Source: Agapetus fuscipes (lineage: Eukaryota; Arthropoda; Insecta; Trichoptera; Glossosomatidae). From it: a stretch of DNA of 64,000 nt. The number at the start of each line of letters is the position of its first letter. The first letter of the stretch is position 1. The position numbers and the translations under genes were made by a program. A model generated the notes under the pieces. The model had not been told where the DNA came from, made no database searches, and saw nothing but the letters and a program-made list of their open reading frames with translations. Shown one piece after another: positions 22,626 to 32,499 of the stretch. The DNA lies in assembly GCA_951799405.1 (NCBI GenBank), contig OX637356.1:8703229-8767228 (forward strand), read 5' to 3'.

Positions 22626-22889
22626 ATGGGTAATTGCGAAAGTAAAATAAAAATAAAAAAGCACTTACCAATATTTAGATTTAAATTTCAAAATTTAAAT
22701 AATCGTCCTTCAATATGGCAGTGGAATCAAATTTCTTTGTGCGACTAAAAGTATTCATAATTTTGGTTTATCTCTGAATTTTTTTTATCTGAATATTGAT
22801 TTTTATTATCTACATATTTGGCACTGATTAACAAAAATATTCTTATAGATATCTAGATAGAAAAATCTGGAAAATAAATTTAGTTGTAA
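22626..22889. other. AT-rich spacer
   Basis: Nothing recognisable. Confidence 0.4.
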
Positions 22890-23510
22890 GTACATATCTA
22901 CTTACTTGGGAGCAGTCAAGACCCTGGTGAATGCCTTTGTGATGTCACGAGTTGACTATTGCTCAACGCTGTACATAGGTCAGCCGAAAAAGCAGTTCAA
23001 CCGTCTTCAGTCTGTGCTGAATTCAGCGGCAAGACTCATATTCGGGATGTCTAAATTTACTCGCATTACTCCATTGTTAGGGAAACTGCATTGGCTTCGT
23101 TTTCCGGAGAGGGTGGTCTACCGTGTTTGTCTGATGGTGTATAAGGCTGTAAATGGTACAGCTCCTTCATATTTGGCTGACATGTTTACACCCGTTGAGA
23201 GGGATTTGAGGCGCCAAACGCTCAGATCTGCAGGGGATGGCGTGGTGGACTTGGTTCAGCCACACCGTCAGACACGCACTAATTTTGGGGACCGTGCTTT
23301 CCGGTTTGCGGGACCAATGGAGTGGAACAGACTGCCACCTAATGTGAGGAAGGCAAAGACTGTTGGTGTCTTTAAAGGAGCACTAAAGACACATCTTTAC
23401 AAGAAATCTTATCCGTGATTTGAGAGGGCCCTTGAGGTGTGACACACACAAAAACGGCGCTCTTTAATTATGTGTACATTAAAATAAATTATCCTTATAT
23501 ATATATATAT
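22890..23510 (+). pseudogene. LINE-A 3' end (CR1/L2-like), with tail
   Basis: An open frame to 23418 encodes the C-terminal reverse-transcriptase region: VSR/VMSRVDYCSTLY, LQSVLNSAARLIFG, LHWLRFPERVVYRVCLMVYK and NFGDRAFRFAGPMEWNRLPP, ending LKTHLYKKSYP-stop. The 3' UTR (GAGGGCCCTTGAGGTGTGAC, then ACACACAAAAACGGCGCTC) ends in an (AT)n tract. The same UTR recurs at 38060 and 40305 and forms the tail of SINE-1. Confidence 0.9.
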
Positions 23511-23536
23511 ATACTTAGTAATACATTATGATGAAA

Positions 23537-23760
23537 CAGGGGCGTGCATCCCATTCAGGCGTATGCGCCTAATAGGTAGGCAATATTTGGTAATAAAACT
23601 TTTAAGCTTGATATTCAAATAAAAAAATCAAATTTTAAGTTTGATTGGAGCCATCGTTAGCACTTCAGTCCATTTCATATGACTTATGTCTTATTTGAAA
23701 GAAATGGGAGAAAATATTTATTCTGAAATGTATTTGCCTATACCCTATGCACGCGCCTGT
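23537..23760. mobile_element. hAT-like non-autonomous element
   Basis: Ends CAGGGGCGTGCATCC and, inverted, CAGGCGCGTGCATAGGG; internally shares TATTTGCCTATACCCTATGC and the CCTAATAGGTAGGCAAT block with 7881-8001. Target duplication is imperfect. A fragment is also at 38390-38430. Confidence 0.65.
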
Positions 23761-25081
23761 GAAATATATCCCGTAGTAAATGTGGAGCTAACCGCCCATA
23801 GGTGGGCTCCATTGAGGTATAATATAGAGGAGTAGAAACTAATTTAATACATACTCTGGGGCACAGTTGTCCACAGTCCTCTCAAACACAGCAGTGTTAT
23901 AATCATACAAATCATGTTCTTACCTGTAAAGTCCTATGTTTTTTTTGTTTCATTTTGTGTTTCGATACCCAATAATTACACATGCCATAATTTCTTCAAA
24001 TAATGCCTTTTACGTTGAAAAATTGACAAATTTATTTAGTGCCCACAACGTTCGCGCAGCCGTCAGTTTCAAAGCTACCAACTTTCTGGAAGATTTCGTT
24101 ATTTCACCCGAGATTTTTGTTAACAACGAAATGACACTAGGATATTCTATGTTCTCTTTTGAACTAAGTACGATTTGCGGATATCCTAGCTAGTGACTAT
24201 TTTAGTTCAAATAGTTTCTAGTCCATAGATATCATAAGTCAATGGCAGCGTCTGTATAAATTGAAGTCTTTTGTACCTACTTGTAACTACCTATTTTTTT
24301 TCAGGGAAAGGTAGCAAATGTTGACCGTCTAAAATTTATTAATGCTAATCATCAAGAGGACACAAAAAGTCGAAAAGTTTTCGCACATTTTCTGTTTAAA
24401 TTTTCTTGTTATTATTGTTAAATATTTATTGTTTCGAGCGCTTTATAAAAAGCCTTTATTTCTTCCAGATTTTTTTGTAGAAGGTTCAAAAATAAAGATC
24501 GTATTATTTTTAATAAAAAAAATATTTTCAGAACATTTTTATGCAACGTAAAGTGATTAAAAAATCAATAATAAATCATTTTCAAAAAATTTTATTTTTT
24601 ATTTAATGGCCATAAATATAATCAAATTTATTTTTGTATTTATATTCAGTAAAAAAAATGTATTTTTTCTATGTAAAGAAACAATAGTTTGGATATTGTT
24701 CGGTACCTTCTTCACTGAAAGCTTTTTCCCTGTGTAATAAATTTCAGCCACACATAAAGCCTCTAGCGAAATTTTCCAAAATTAATATCGCGTAGACTTG
24801 AAAAACTGCTATTATACTTCCAGGAACTCTCCATAGACACCGCTTTCCATATCATTTTCTTGAACTTCAAAAAATGAAAAAAAAAATGGAAAGTGCCAAC
24901 TGATTTTCCTGAAACATGTAAACAAATAACACTTGTAAGATTTTGGATAAGGTTTTTTATTTATAAATACTTATTTACACACAGCATTAAACAGTTTTAT
25001 TTCATGAAACTTATATAAATAAAATAGAATCACATTTTGAAAACAGTTTAAATCTCTGAAAGAAGAAATCCTTATTTTGGA
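23761..25081. other. Sequence 5' of HGPN-1; no coding exon seen
   Basis: A minus-strand donor (exon end 23924, TTTACAG then GTAAGA) could end a non-coding first exon of HGPN-1. 23930-24080 resembles 34420-34520 (TGAAATCCTATGTTTTCTT-type start), suggesting duplicated upstream DNA. The rest is AT-rich. Confidence 0.4.
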
Positions 25082-25523
25082 TTAATCTGATTGATATGGT
25101 GGGAAATTAGGTCCAGGATAATGCATTGGAGGTCTATAATTTGGTCCATGACTATTGTGAGGAAAAGTAGGACCATAACCAATTACTCTGAACATTGTGT
25201 CCAGGATTGAAGCCTGGATCTATATTGTTATTGTTTGGAAAATAATTTGGTCCATGGTTATTATTTGGGTTGAATCCTGGATCTATCCACTGTCCTTGAT
25301 TTCCAAAATTCGGACCATGGCTGTTGTGGTTAGGATTGAATCCTGGGTCAACAAACGACCCCTGGTTTCCAAAATTTGGACCATGGCTGTTGTGGTTTGG
25401 ATTGAATCCTGGATCTACAAAAGATCCCTGGTTACCGAAGTTTGGTCCATGGCTGTTGTGAGAAATCGAACCCTGGTTATTTGGGTTGTAAATCGTGTTG
25501 GGTTGATAAACTGGTGGATCCAT
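25082..25523 (-). CDS. HGPN repeat protein with C-terminal frameshift (HGPN-2)
   Basis: ATG at 25523, five bases after acceptor TTTTCAG. The frame runs 123 codons to a stop at 25152. It contains tandem 21-22-residue repeats of the type NSHGPNFGNQGSFVDPGFNP (three clear, one degenerate). Just before that stop the repeat signature moves to another frame: G-Y-G-P-T-F-P-H-N-S-HGPN-Y-RPP continues to a TAA at 25082. A small indel near 25190 therefore separates the annotated end from the ancestral end. This is a real frameshift allele, a decaying gene, or an assembly error. The exon can also be entered in phase 1, matching the DM9 N-terminal exons. No signal peptide or known domain. Confidence 0.6.
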
Positions 25524-25529
25524 TTGAAC

Positions 25530-26290
25530 TGAAAATTGAAAAAAATATATATTATAATAGTGATATAATATTTTTGTAAGTTAATCGATAGTTGAATAAT
25601 ACATTTTTTTTTACAATAATGGATTTTAGAAATGAAGGTATCCGGTCTTATACATTAGAATGAGACCGGCCTTCCAAACTGGTTCACTTATTCACATTGA
25701 AATACATACAAAAATTGGTGGCATCTCATCCCTTTTTCAGGGAAAGGTAAAGATTTGATCTATTTTGAAGGCAAGTCTTCTAAAGAAGTGAAAAATTGGG
25801 ATACCTTAGAAATAATATTATTAAAGTTACTGTAAAGTGTAAACATACCTAATAATAAATGCACACGTATGTGCCAACACAATATGATACACAATCTTTC
25901 AAGACAGCTTTTTTCAGTGTTTCATGGTAACATAAATCAATTTAACCTAGTTTAATTAAGTACCTACTGGTATTTTGGATGAATATTAAATAAACTTACT
26001 TTAAAAATTTTGTAGGTTTCTACGCAGCACAATTTATATAAGTAATATATAATAATATTTTACTGGCAAACACTCCTTTTTATCACGCCAGGACTGACTA
26101 ATGGAATTTTCTGATCAAAAGGCTTAGATTTATCTGCACTTGAATGTAATCTATAGTCCGCAATATGTATCACCTACTTATGAAATAACCTCTAAATATA
26201 GAGGGAAATAAAATCCAAATGAATTGAGCGACAGTATTGATGTGCATAGGAAAATGACACTTATTAATTTACGCATCAAAAAAAATGCCT
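25530..26290. other. Upstream/intronic DNA of HGPN-2
   Basis: AT-rich. 25640-25760 has a faint R1-like head (GAGACCGGCC, CCCTTTTTCAGGGAAAGG). No exon seen. Confidence 0.35.
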
Positions 26291-26490
26291 TTATAAAAAA
26301 GTACATATCGTCCCCTTAGTGCTTGATTGTCTTATTGGCATCACAGGTAATTTCACATGAGCAATGTTTGTATGTGTACTGGATCAATGTGTCTTATGAA
26401 AACTTGGAATCGATTTTGAAAAAATAAAATAAAACAACTCTCACATTATCGTGTTTTACGTTTTTCTTTAGCTCAGATTGTGTAGAATGT
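26290..26490. promoter_or_regulatory. Duplicated non-coding block with GATA-like sites
   Basis: The inverse of 34140-34380 is recognisable through about 200 bp, including TTAGTGCTTGATTNTCTTA, AATGTGTCTTATGAAAAC and TTAGCTCAGATTGTG. A third, short copy in the other direction is at 26700-26780 (CAAGCACTGGTGGGACGAT). Each has a GATAAG or TTATC-like word nearby. Retention of such non-coding similarity among duplicated loci suggests promoter-proximal DNA, but function is inferred only. Confidence 0.35.
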
Positions 26491-26498
26491 GGTTCTTA

Positions 26499-26672
26499 TG
26501 GGGCTTCCACACGCTTGCCAACCCATCACAAGTCAAGCGCACAGTGTGTCGTCTAGAACATGCTAGCTGGACAAAATTAGTCCATTAGACAAAATTTTGT
26601 CCAGCTAGCATGTTCTAGACGACACACTGTGCGCTTGACTTGTGATGGGTTGGCAAGCGTGTGGAAGCCCCA
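26499..26672. mobile_element. Near-perfect palindromic MITE, 80-bp arms, TTA duplication
   Basis: Left arm 26499-26578 and right arm 26593-26672 are exact inverse copies on reading, around a 14-bp spacer. Ends are TGGGGCTTCCACACGCTTGC; TTA flanks both sides. A 3-bp TTA duplication fits PIF/Harbinger-type elements. It sits in the duplicated block of 26290-26780. Confidence 0.85.
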
Positions 26673-27084
26673 TTAAGATAATTTTATTGAAAGGACATCT
26701 TTGAATCTAATGGTAGATAAGGAAAACAAGCACTGGTGGGACGATATATAATCCAAATCTGCAAGATAAAATGGACACCTCATTTATGATGTATAATCAA
26801 TGATATTAAAATAATTATTTATGTTGGTAAGCATTGTTTTTGTGTGAGCCATCTTTACCGAGAGCTTGGCCATCGTTCTCAAACAAGACTCAGTTGCTGC
26901 AAGGCTAAATGGAACCTTAGTGACCGGAAAAAGTTTGAAAAGTAACTTTTGAAAATTATGTGCCCCCCCTCCTCCCATATATTCGAAGATGATGTTTCAA
27001 AAAAAAAAAACGTAATAATAATAATAATTGGACAATTTGTATACAGCGCCGTTTAGTGGCACTAGCCACCCCAAGGGCGCTTTT
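26673..27084. other. Spacer with part of the duplicated block
   Basis: 26700-26780 matches 34300-34385. The rest is unrecognised. Confidence 0.4.
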
Positions 27085-28620
27085 ATGTGTTGAAGCTTCT
27101 GTTAAACAAATGTGTCTTAAGCAACTTCCTGAAACTGCCAACACTGGTCTCTGTTCTCAACTCTAGAGGTAGACTTTTCCAGCAGGATGGACCAGCCGAA
27201 CTAAAAGCCCTGTCTCCGAAACCGGTTCTGTTCCGTCGAAGAGGCAGTTGAAGCCTGTTTATGGCGTCACTCTGTGCAGAACGAAGAGTGCATCGTTTTC
27301 CACCTATCTGGTCGACTCTGCACAATTCACACAAGTACGATGGGGTAACTCCTCTGAGGGCATTAAAAACAGAAACACATATTTTGTACTCAATCCTCTC
27401 TGGGACCCGCAGCCAATGAAGGCGCCGCAACAGAGGAGAGACATGGTCAGTTTTTCGTCCTCCTAAAAGTAATTTGGCTGCAGCATTAAAGACGGACTGC
27501 AGTCTAGACTGCTGAAACCTTGGAAGACCCCAGAACAGTCCATTGCAATAATCCAGTCTCGACACAACAAAGGACGCAATGAGAATCTTAGCAGCTTCGG
27601 ATGTCAAACAGTTTCTGACCCATCTCAACTGCCTCAGGTGAAAAAAAAACAGGAGCTCACAGTCGAGCTTATTTGCGTACTCATGGAGAGAGTGTTGTCA
27701 AGATGGACCCCAAGAAACTTAATTGAGCTAGATGGATATACATCTAGGCCCATTATTTTAATTGGTGAAGAGCCAAGCAAGTGTTTCCTACCAGGAGACG
27801 ACATCCAGATAAATTCTGTCTTGTCTGGATTCATCCTTAGGCGACACCTTGCCATCCACTCAGCCACCACTTCAATGCACCGGACCATCTCAAGACTACA
27901 GGCATCTGTCATAGATGGCTGACAGAAACGACAAAGTAGAATATCATCAGCATATGAATAGTAGCTGGTGCCGTTCATCAGTACAGTGCTCTCAAGATCA
28001 TTTGTGTACAGGGTAAAAAGTAAAGGCCCGAGCACAGATCCCTGAGGCACGCCATAGTCCATGGGCATACCTGATGACTCACCATCAACATCCACAGTCT
28101 GACATCTGCCTTTCAGATACTCCTCCTCGGACTCCGTACAACCTATCAAGCTTAGTGATGAGTATACTGTGGTCAACAGTGTCGAAGGCAGCGCTCATGT
28201 CAAGTACTGCCACCATGGCAAGAGCACCGTCCCCAATCGCAGCTATCACATCATTCACAATGCGAAGTAAGGCAGTCTCAGTAGAATGAGCTTTCCTATA
28301 TGCTGACTGAAACTTAGACATATATCCGCCTCGCTCCATGTGTTGAGTGAGTTGCCAAACAACGGCCTTCTCAATAATTTTCGATACAAAGGGACGGACG
28401 ACACAGGTCTATAATTTTCCACAGAATCAGCTTGAAGGCTTGATTTTTTGAGGATTGGTGTAACAACGTAGAGAGGAAGGTGCGAAAAAAAAGGGGTTTT
28501 AGGGAGGCGCGGTAGCATAAAGTTTGGAAACCGCTGGATTATAGGGGCCCTGGTGCAGGGAAAAGCTTGGCGGCCCCTGTAATCTGAGTTTGCAGGGCGA
28601 ATTGTACTTGGACATACACC
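27085..28620 (-). pseudogene. LINE (CR1/L2-like) reverse transcriptase, 5'-truncated and frameshifted
   Basis: Read on minus from 28620: a degraded N-terminal RT region, then KFQSAYRKAHSTETALLRI, MSAAFDTVDHSIL, GVPQGSVLGPLLFTLYTND, the catalytic SYADDILL, and MNPDKTEFIW. After a frameshift at an A run near 27637 come VVSRLDYCNGLFWGLP, LHWLRVPERIEYKICV, GFGDRAFSSAGPSCWKSLPLE and KTHLFNRSFNT-stop. At least three frame breaks make it inactive. It differs from the 22890 copy in sequence, so it is a separate subfamily. Confidence 0.9.
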
Positions 28621-28850
28621 CTGCAACTCCTGCCGACCTTCCCTGAAAGAGGGGTGACATTAGCAAAGTGAACCATTTTCTACAGCATAAGTGGTCAGCC
28701 GCATACCAACGTATAAGTCAAGTAACATACACAACAAATTACATTTTTGCAATCAATTACATGTCTGCTTGTGAAAATGCATATACATAAGGTGAATCCC
28801 CAATGTTAAATATCTTTGCAAATTAGATTAGATAAGATTAGATTGGAGTG
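28618..28850. repeat. R1 copy with 5' inversion
   Basis: 28618-28725 is the R1 head and middle on minus. 28758-28850 is the R1 tail on plus, ending CAAATTAGATTAGATAAGATT. A head inverted relative to its tail is typical of twin priming by LINE machinery. Confidence 0.7.
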
Positions 28851-29039
28851 AATAGTTCTACAAAACTATCCTTGTGAAATTTGCCAATTATGTATTCATC
28901 AACCCTACTATAAAAATGAAACACTTTTCCGAAGTAACTTCTGTTTCAGGAGAAAAACGACAGCAGTAGTTGAGTTTCAGTTAACAAAGATATTGTGTAA
29001 GTGCATTTGCTATACCTACAAGAAAAATTCAAACCTACA

Positions 29040-29705
29040 AGTAGAAAAAATAATACTGAAAAATACGCGTTTATATTAAATGGTACGAAAACTGAAATTG
29101 TGGATGAATTTACATACTCGTACTTGGGAAGTATATTTCAAAAGAATGAGAAGATGACAAGGGAACTTGAGAATAGGGTGTGTAAGGGAAAGCAAGTGGT
29201 CGGTGCAATAGGAAGAATAGCAAAGAGCAAGCGATTGACGATGGATCTGAGAATGACGGTACACAATGGCATATTGCTACCGACTTTGATGTGTGGAAGT
29301 GAAGCATGGACAGTGAATGATATTAAAATGTGTAAAGAATGTACGGTGGAAATGAAGCATTTGAGAAGCATGACAGGAAAAACTGTGAAGGATAAAGATA
29401 GGAATGAATGGGTGAATGAATGTGGTGAGTATAAAAAACTGTGATGACAAGTATATATACAGAGGAAGTGTGAAAGGAAAGAGAGGTAAGGGACGACCGA
29501 GAAAGAATGGCGTGATCATATTGAGGAGTTGTGAAAGAATGTGATATACAAAGTGATCGTAAAAGAAGAAAATGCATGAAAAAGGTGATGGATATGAATG
29601 AATTGAAAGTGTTTAGGATAGGAAGAAATAGAGGCAGCTCTGCAGAAGCTCTGCCCCCCCCCTAGCGGAATGGTGACGGAGTTACAGTTACAGTTACAGC
29701 TGCTT
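29040..29705 (+). pseudogene. LINE-B C-terminal fragment with (CAGTTA)n tail
   Basis: YAFILNGTKTEIVDEF, YLGSIFQKNEKMTRELE, LLPTLMCGSEAWTVN and MKHLRSMTGKTVKDK are readable, then frame breaks. The 3' end CCCTAGCGGAATGGTGACGG is followed by GTTACAGTTACAG repeats. It belongs to the same subfamily as 40400-41175. Confidence 0.85.
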
Positions 29706-29957
29706 ATGTAAAAAACCTTGCAGCTTTAATTTAATAAGATATTTAAGTAATAATCTTATTAATCAAAGATTAAAAAAAGTGTAGAACATGTTTTTTAGAA
29801 AAGTGTGTTTTTATTTGGAAAGTATATAAATAAATACAAAAGACTTAAATAACCGTAAAACAAATCATTGATTTTCTTGTCATAATTTTTTGTTCTCACA
29901 TAAATTTTACTGTCATAAATTTTGATGAAAGTTAAAATTACCTAGCCGTCGTGAAAC

Positions 29958-30001
29958 CAGTGAAATTCAACTTTCAACATTGTAAAAGTTGAATTTCACT
30001 G
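29958..30001. other. Perfect hairpin downstream of HGPN-3 stop
   Basis: CAGTGAAATTCAACTTT (29958-29974) pairs exactly with 29985-30001 across a 10-nt loop. It lies 27 nt past the stop codon of 30029-30271, so it would fold in that gene's 3' UTR. Confidence 0.7.
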
Positions 30002-30028
30002 TTTTACATTTTAAATTAAATTCATAGT

Positions 30029-30271
30029 CTATTGGTCTTCATATGGCACTGCCCCTTGGAGGCCAGCGTTGTTCTGGTTGTTGTAATTCGGTCCATGGGA
30101 GTTTGCAAAGTCCTGACTGTTGGAGTTTCCATGGTTGGGTCCATGGGAATTCTGGAAGTCGGTGGCATCAGCTGAGTTGGAATTTCCAAGGTTGGGTCCG
30201 TGAGAGTTGTTGAAGCCCTGGTTGAAGCTGGGGTTGTTGTTGAAGCCACGTTCACAGCCTTCTCCTTCCAT
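30029..30271 (-). CDS. HGPN-motif Asn/Gly-rich protein (HGPN-3)
   Basis: 80 codons; ATG at 30271 inside an exon whose acceptor (TTTTCCAG) ends at 30296. The protein has four spaced SHGPN-type motifs (SHGPNLGN, SHGPNHGN, SHGPNYNN) in an Asn/Gly/Ser context and ends GAVPYEDQ. The overlapping frame in the same exon is Thr/Pro-rich and has no support. A possible 5' UTR exon ends at 31500 (ACACACAG then GTAGGG), with a TATATATAC-like box and AAGATAAG upstream. No signal peptide or Cys. Function unknown; probably disordered. Confidence 0.6.
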   Translation of the reverse strand: MEGEGCERGFNNNPSFNQGFNNSHGPNLGNSNSADATDFQNSHGPNHGNSNSQDFANSHGPNYNNQNNAGLQGAVPYEDQ

Positions 30272-30539
30272 TTTGAGGTTTCTTTTGGTTCGGTACTGGA
30301 AAAGATACAATCAAGAATTAAAAAAAAAATAATAATACATTGCGTTACTCTATAGAAAAGGAAAATTTGAGACATATTAAACCGAAGGCGTTTTTTCCCC
30401 TTTTTACTTTATACTACCGACAGTGACACTTTTTCTTCATATATTTGTGTCATCTTCCAAAAATTCTAGATTTCCACTTTCCTTTGGTTCAATACAACCC
30501 ATAAAATTATTTCTGTAAATGACCTCCTATATTGTGAAA

Positions 30540-30910
30540 AATTATCCACTTTGTTTTTTTTCGCTTCTGTTTGAGAAAAGGGTGGACAAAAGTTGAATTT
30601 TTAAATTACGGTTTTTATTATGTAAGTTGTTGTGTAAGTATTGAAGCCGATGCCGAAATTTTGGGAGTGAGGGGACCATGGAGGGAAGCTGCACAAGACA
30701 GAGAGTCCTGGAGGATTGTGGTGCGGGAGGCCCTGAGCCTTCAAGGCTTATGAGCCGAAGAAAGTAAGTAAGTAAAGTAAAAGTAAGTATTATGTAAGTA
30801 CAAAGGCTCATAAGAAGGCGTAAATGTACACGTGTCTGATTGTAGGCATGCATTGAAAATTGTTGATATAAAATTTTAACCGATCGGATCTTTGAAACTT
30901 AGATTATAGA
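30540..30910 (+). repeat. Decayed R1 copy interrupted by a LINE-C end
   Basis: R1-like middle at 30540-30630 and tail at 30800-30910. Between them is a LINE-C 3' end (30640-30790) encoding WREAAQDRESWRIVVREALS, then stop and an (AAGT)n tail, with TATGTAAGT repeated on both sides. Confidence 0.65.
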
Positions 30911-30914
30911 TAGA

Positions 30915-31800
30915 GATAACGACAAGTAACATTTTTTAACGACAAGGTAAAAATAAATGACGAAAATATTTGCAATTTAATTCAAGACTACATAGCTTCG
31001 CAAGGATGTAAAGAATTTTCACATTGGATATTAAAAAGTGATTCAAAAGCTTCACAAAATATAATATACAAATACATTTTTGTATCCATAAAAATTATGA
31101 ATACTCAAACATACTTTTTTTATATTTAATCTCAAAATAAGCATTAGAATACACATTTTATAACACTTTTAAAATCATAAATTTATAAAAACAATACGCT
31201 TTTTTTTTCAAGACAAAGGTGGGTACAAATAACTTCGCCCCATATTTAAAAAATAACTTGATATAAGATAAAGCTTAGAAAAACAGAAACACTTTAAATT
31301 TTGATTTGTACTATAAAAAACTTAGATCTATGTTTTATGTTTGAAAGTACACACCTTGCAAAAAAATCAGTAACAACTGTCAACAGTCAAGTGATACTAA
31401 ATCAGTGCTTCCTTCTATTTTTATACAAATTTCGCTTACGTGGCAAAAGTTTCGTAATCTATTTAATTATCATCAAAATAAAAAATATATTTTCCCTACC
31501 TGTGTGTTAGATTAACCAACTCAACCACTAGGTATAATCAGTTGTTTGTATATATAATATACATTATACATTCGCCGCGTATCAGTGATCGATTAAGTGA
31601 GCGCTTATCTTGTTTGGTCTAACAGATAAAATAATATTTTTTTGGTGCTTTATCAATATTTTTAAGTAGTCCTTAAGTACTTAAGTAAGTAAATGAGTAC
31701 TTAGAAACTTTTAGGCATAATATCAAAAATATATCAACGGAGTAAAACAGGAAGCGACCATCTAATTATTTTTACTTTTGAATAAGAGTTTTAGGCTTAC
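30915..31800. other. AT-rich; candidate first-exon region of HGPN-3
   Basis: A minus-strand donor at 31498-31499 and a TATA-like run near 31545-31560 are the only signals. No coding. Confidence 0.35.
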
Positions 31801-31816
31801 ACGGCCGGCCGATGAT

Positions 31817-31996
31817 GCTGGAGAAATGTTTTCCAGGATCTGTTGCCGTTGTCTGTGGGAGCTGGAGCTACCGGACGATGCAATTTTATCATTGCACTTT
31901 CACACTAAAGAAGACCATCGTATACATTTACGAAACGTCCAGAAGCTCCAGCTCCCATAGACCACGTCTACAGATCCCGGAAAACATCTATTCAGC
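31817..31996. mobile_element. Fold-back element
   Basis: About 53-bp imperfect inverted arms: GCTGGAGAAATGTTTTCCAG at the left and CGGAAAACATCTATTCAGC at the right; inner part GGGAGCTGGAGCT and AGCTCCAGCTCCC. Confidence 0.75.
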
Positions 31997-32019
31997 ATAA
32001 ATATTTAATAATTTTTTTC

Positions 32020-32150
32020 ACTCTTTAGATGTCAGTCATTTGCAATTTCGCTTGTTTGATCAACCCATTCTTTTCTTGATCTTTCTATTTTATGGTTGTC
32101 TTCGGCATTCCCTCTCTACACATTGTTGTCAGTCGTTCATGACTTAGCAT
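32020..32150 (-). pseudogene. LINE-B fragment
   Basis: The minus strand encodes remnants of the DRL/TKxV and ...EWVDQ-type end seen in full at 15200-15905. Confidence 0.5.
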
Positions 32151-32164
32151 TAATAGTTAATCTA

Positions 32165-32375
32165 TATAATAATCTATAGTCGAAGTTCCAGAAATAAATT
32201 TACGATTCATATTAAATGCATGCTCACAAGCAGACACATCAAAGCTTACGCTTACACGTGCTGCATGTGTATTCACAAACTAAAAGCTCAAATCTTAGAT
32301 GAAAATAAAATCCTACAAACCTTTGCCACTTCTCCCAGAAATGGTGGTGACCTTGGCAAAGTGAACCAATCTGAT
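32165..32375 (-). repeat. R1 copy
   Basis: Plus-strand view: CATATTAAATGCATGCTCAC, TGCTGCATGTGTATTCAC and a diverged GACCTTGGCAAAGTGAACC. Confidence 0.65.
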
Positions 32376-32499
32376 GATCCTTTGGTAGCTGGTCTTGGTA
32401 AAGGCAAATACATTTTCCAACCCAGCGAAGAGCACATTAGAAAATTCGATTGTATCAATTTGTGTAAATTGCTTCCTTGCGTTTGCGTTGCGTACTTCA

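Noticed and set aside
30022..30375. Thr/Pro/Met-rich frame overlapping HGPN-3
   Set aside because: It is the alternative reading of the same exon; the HGPN frame matches its paralogues, this one does not.
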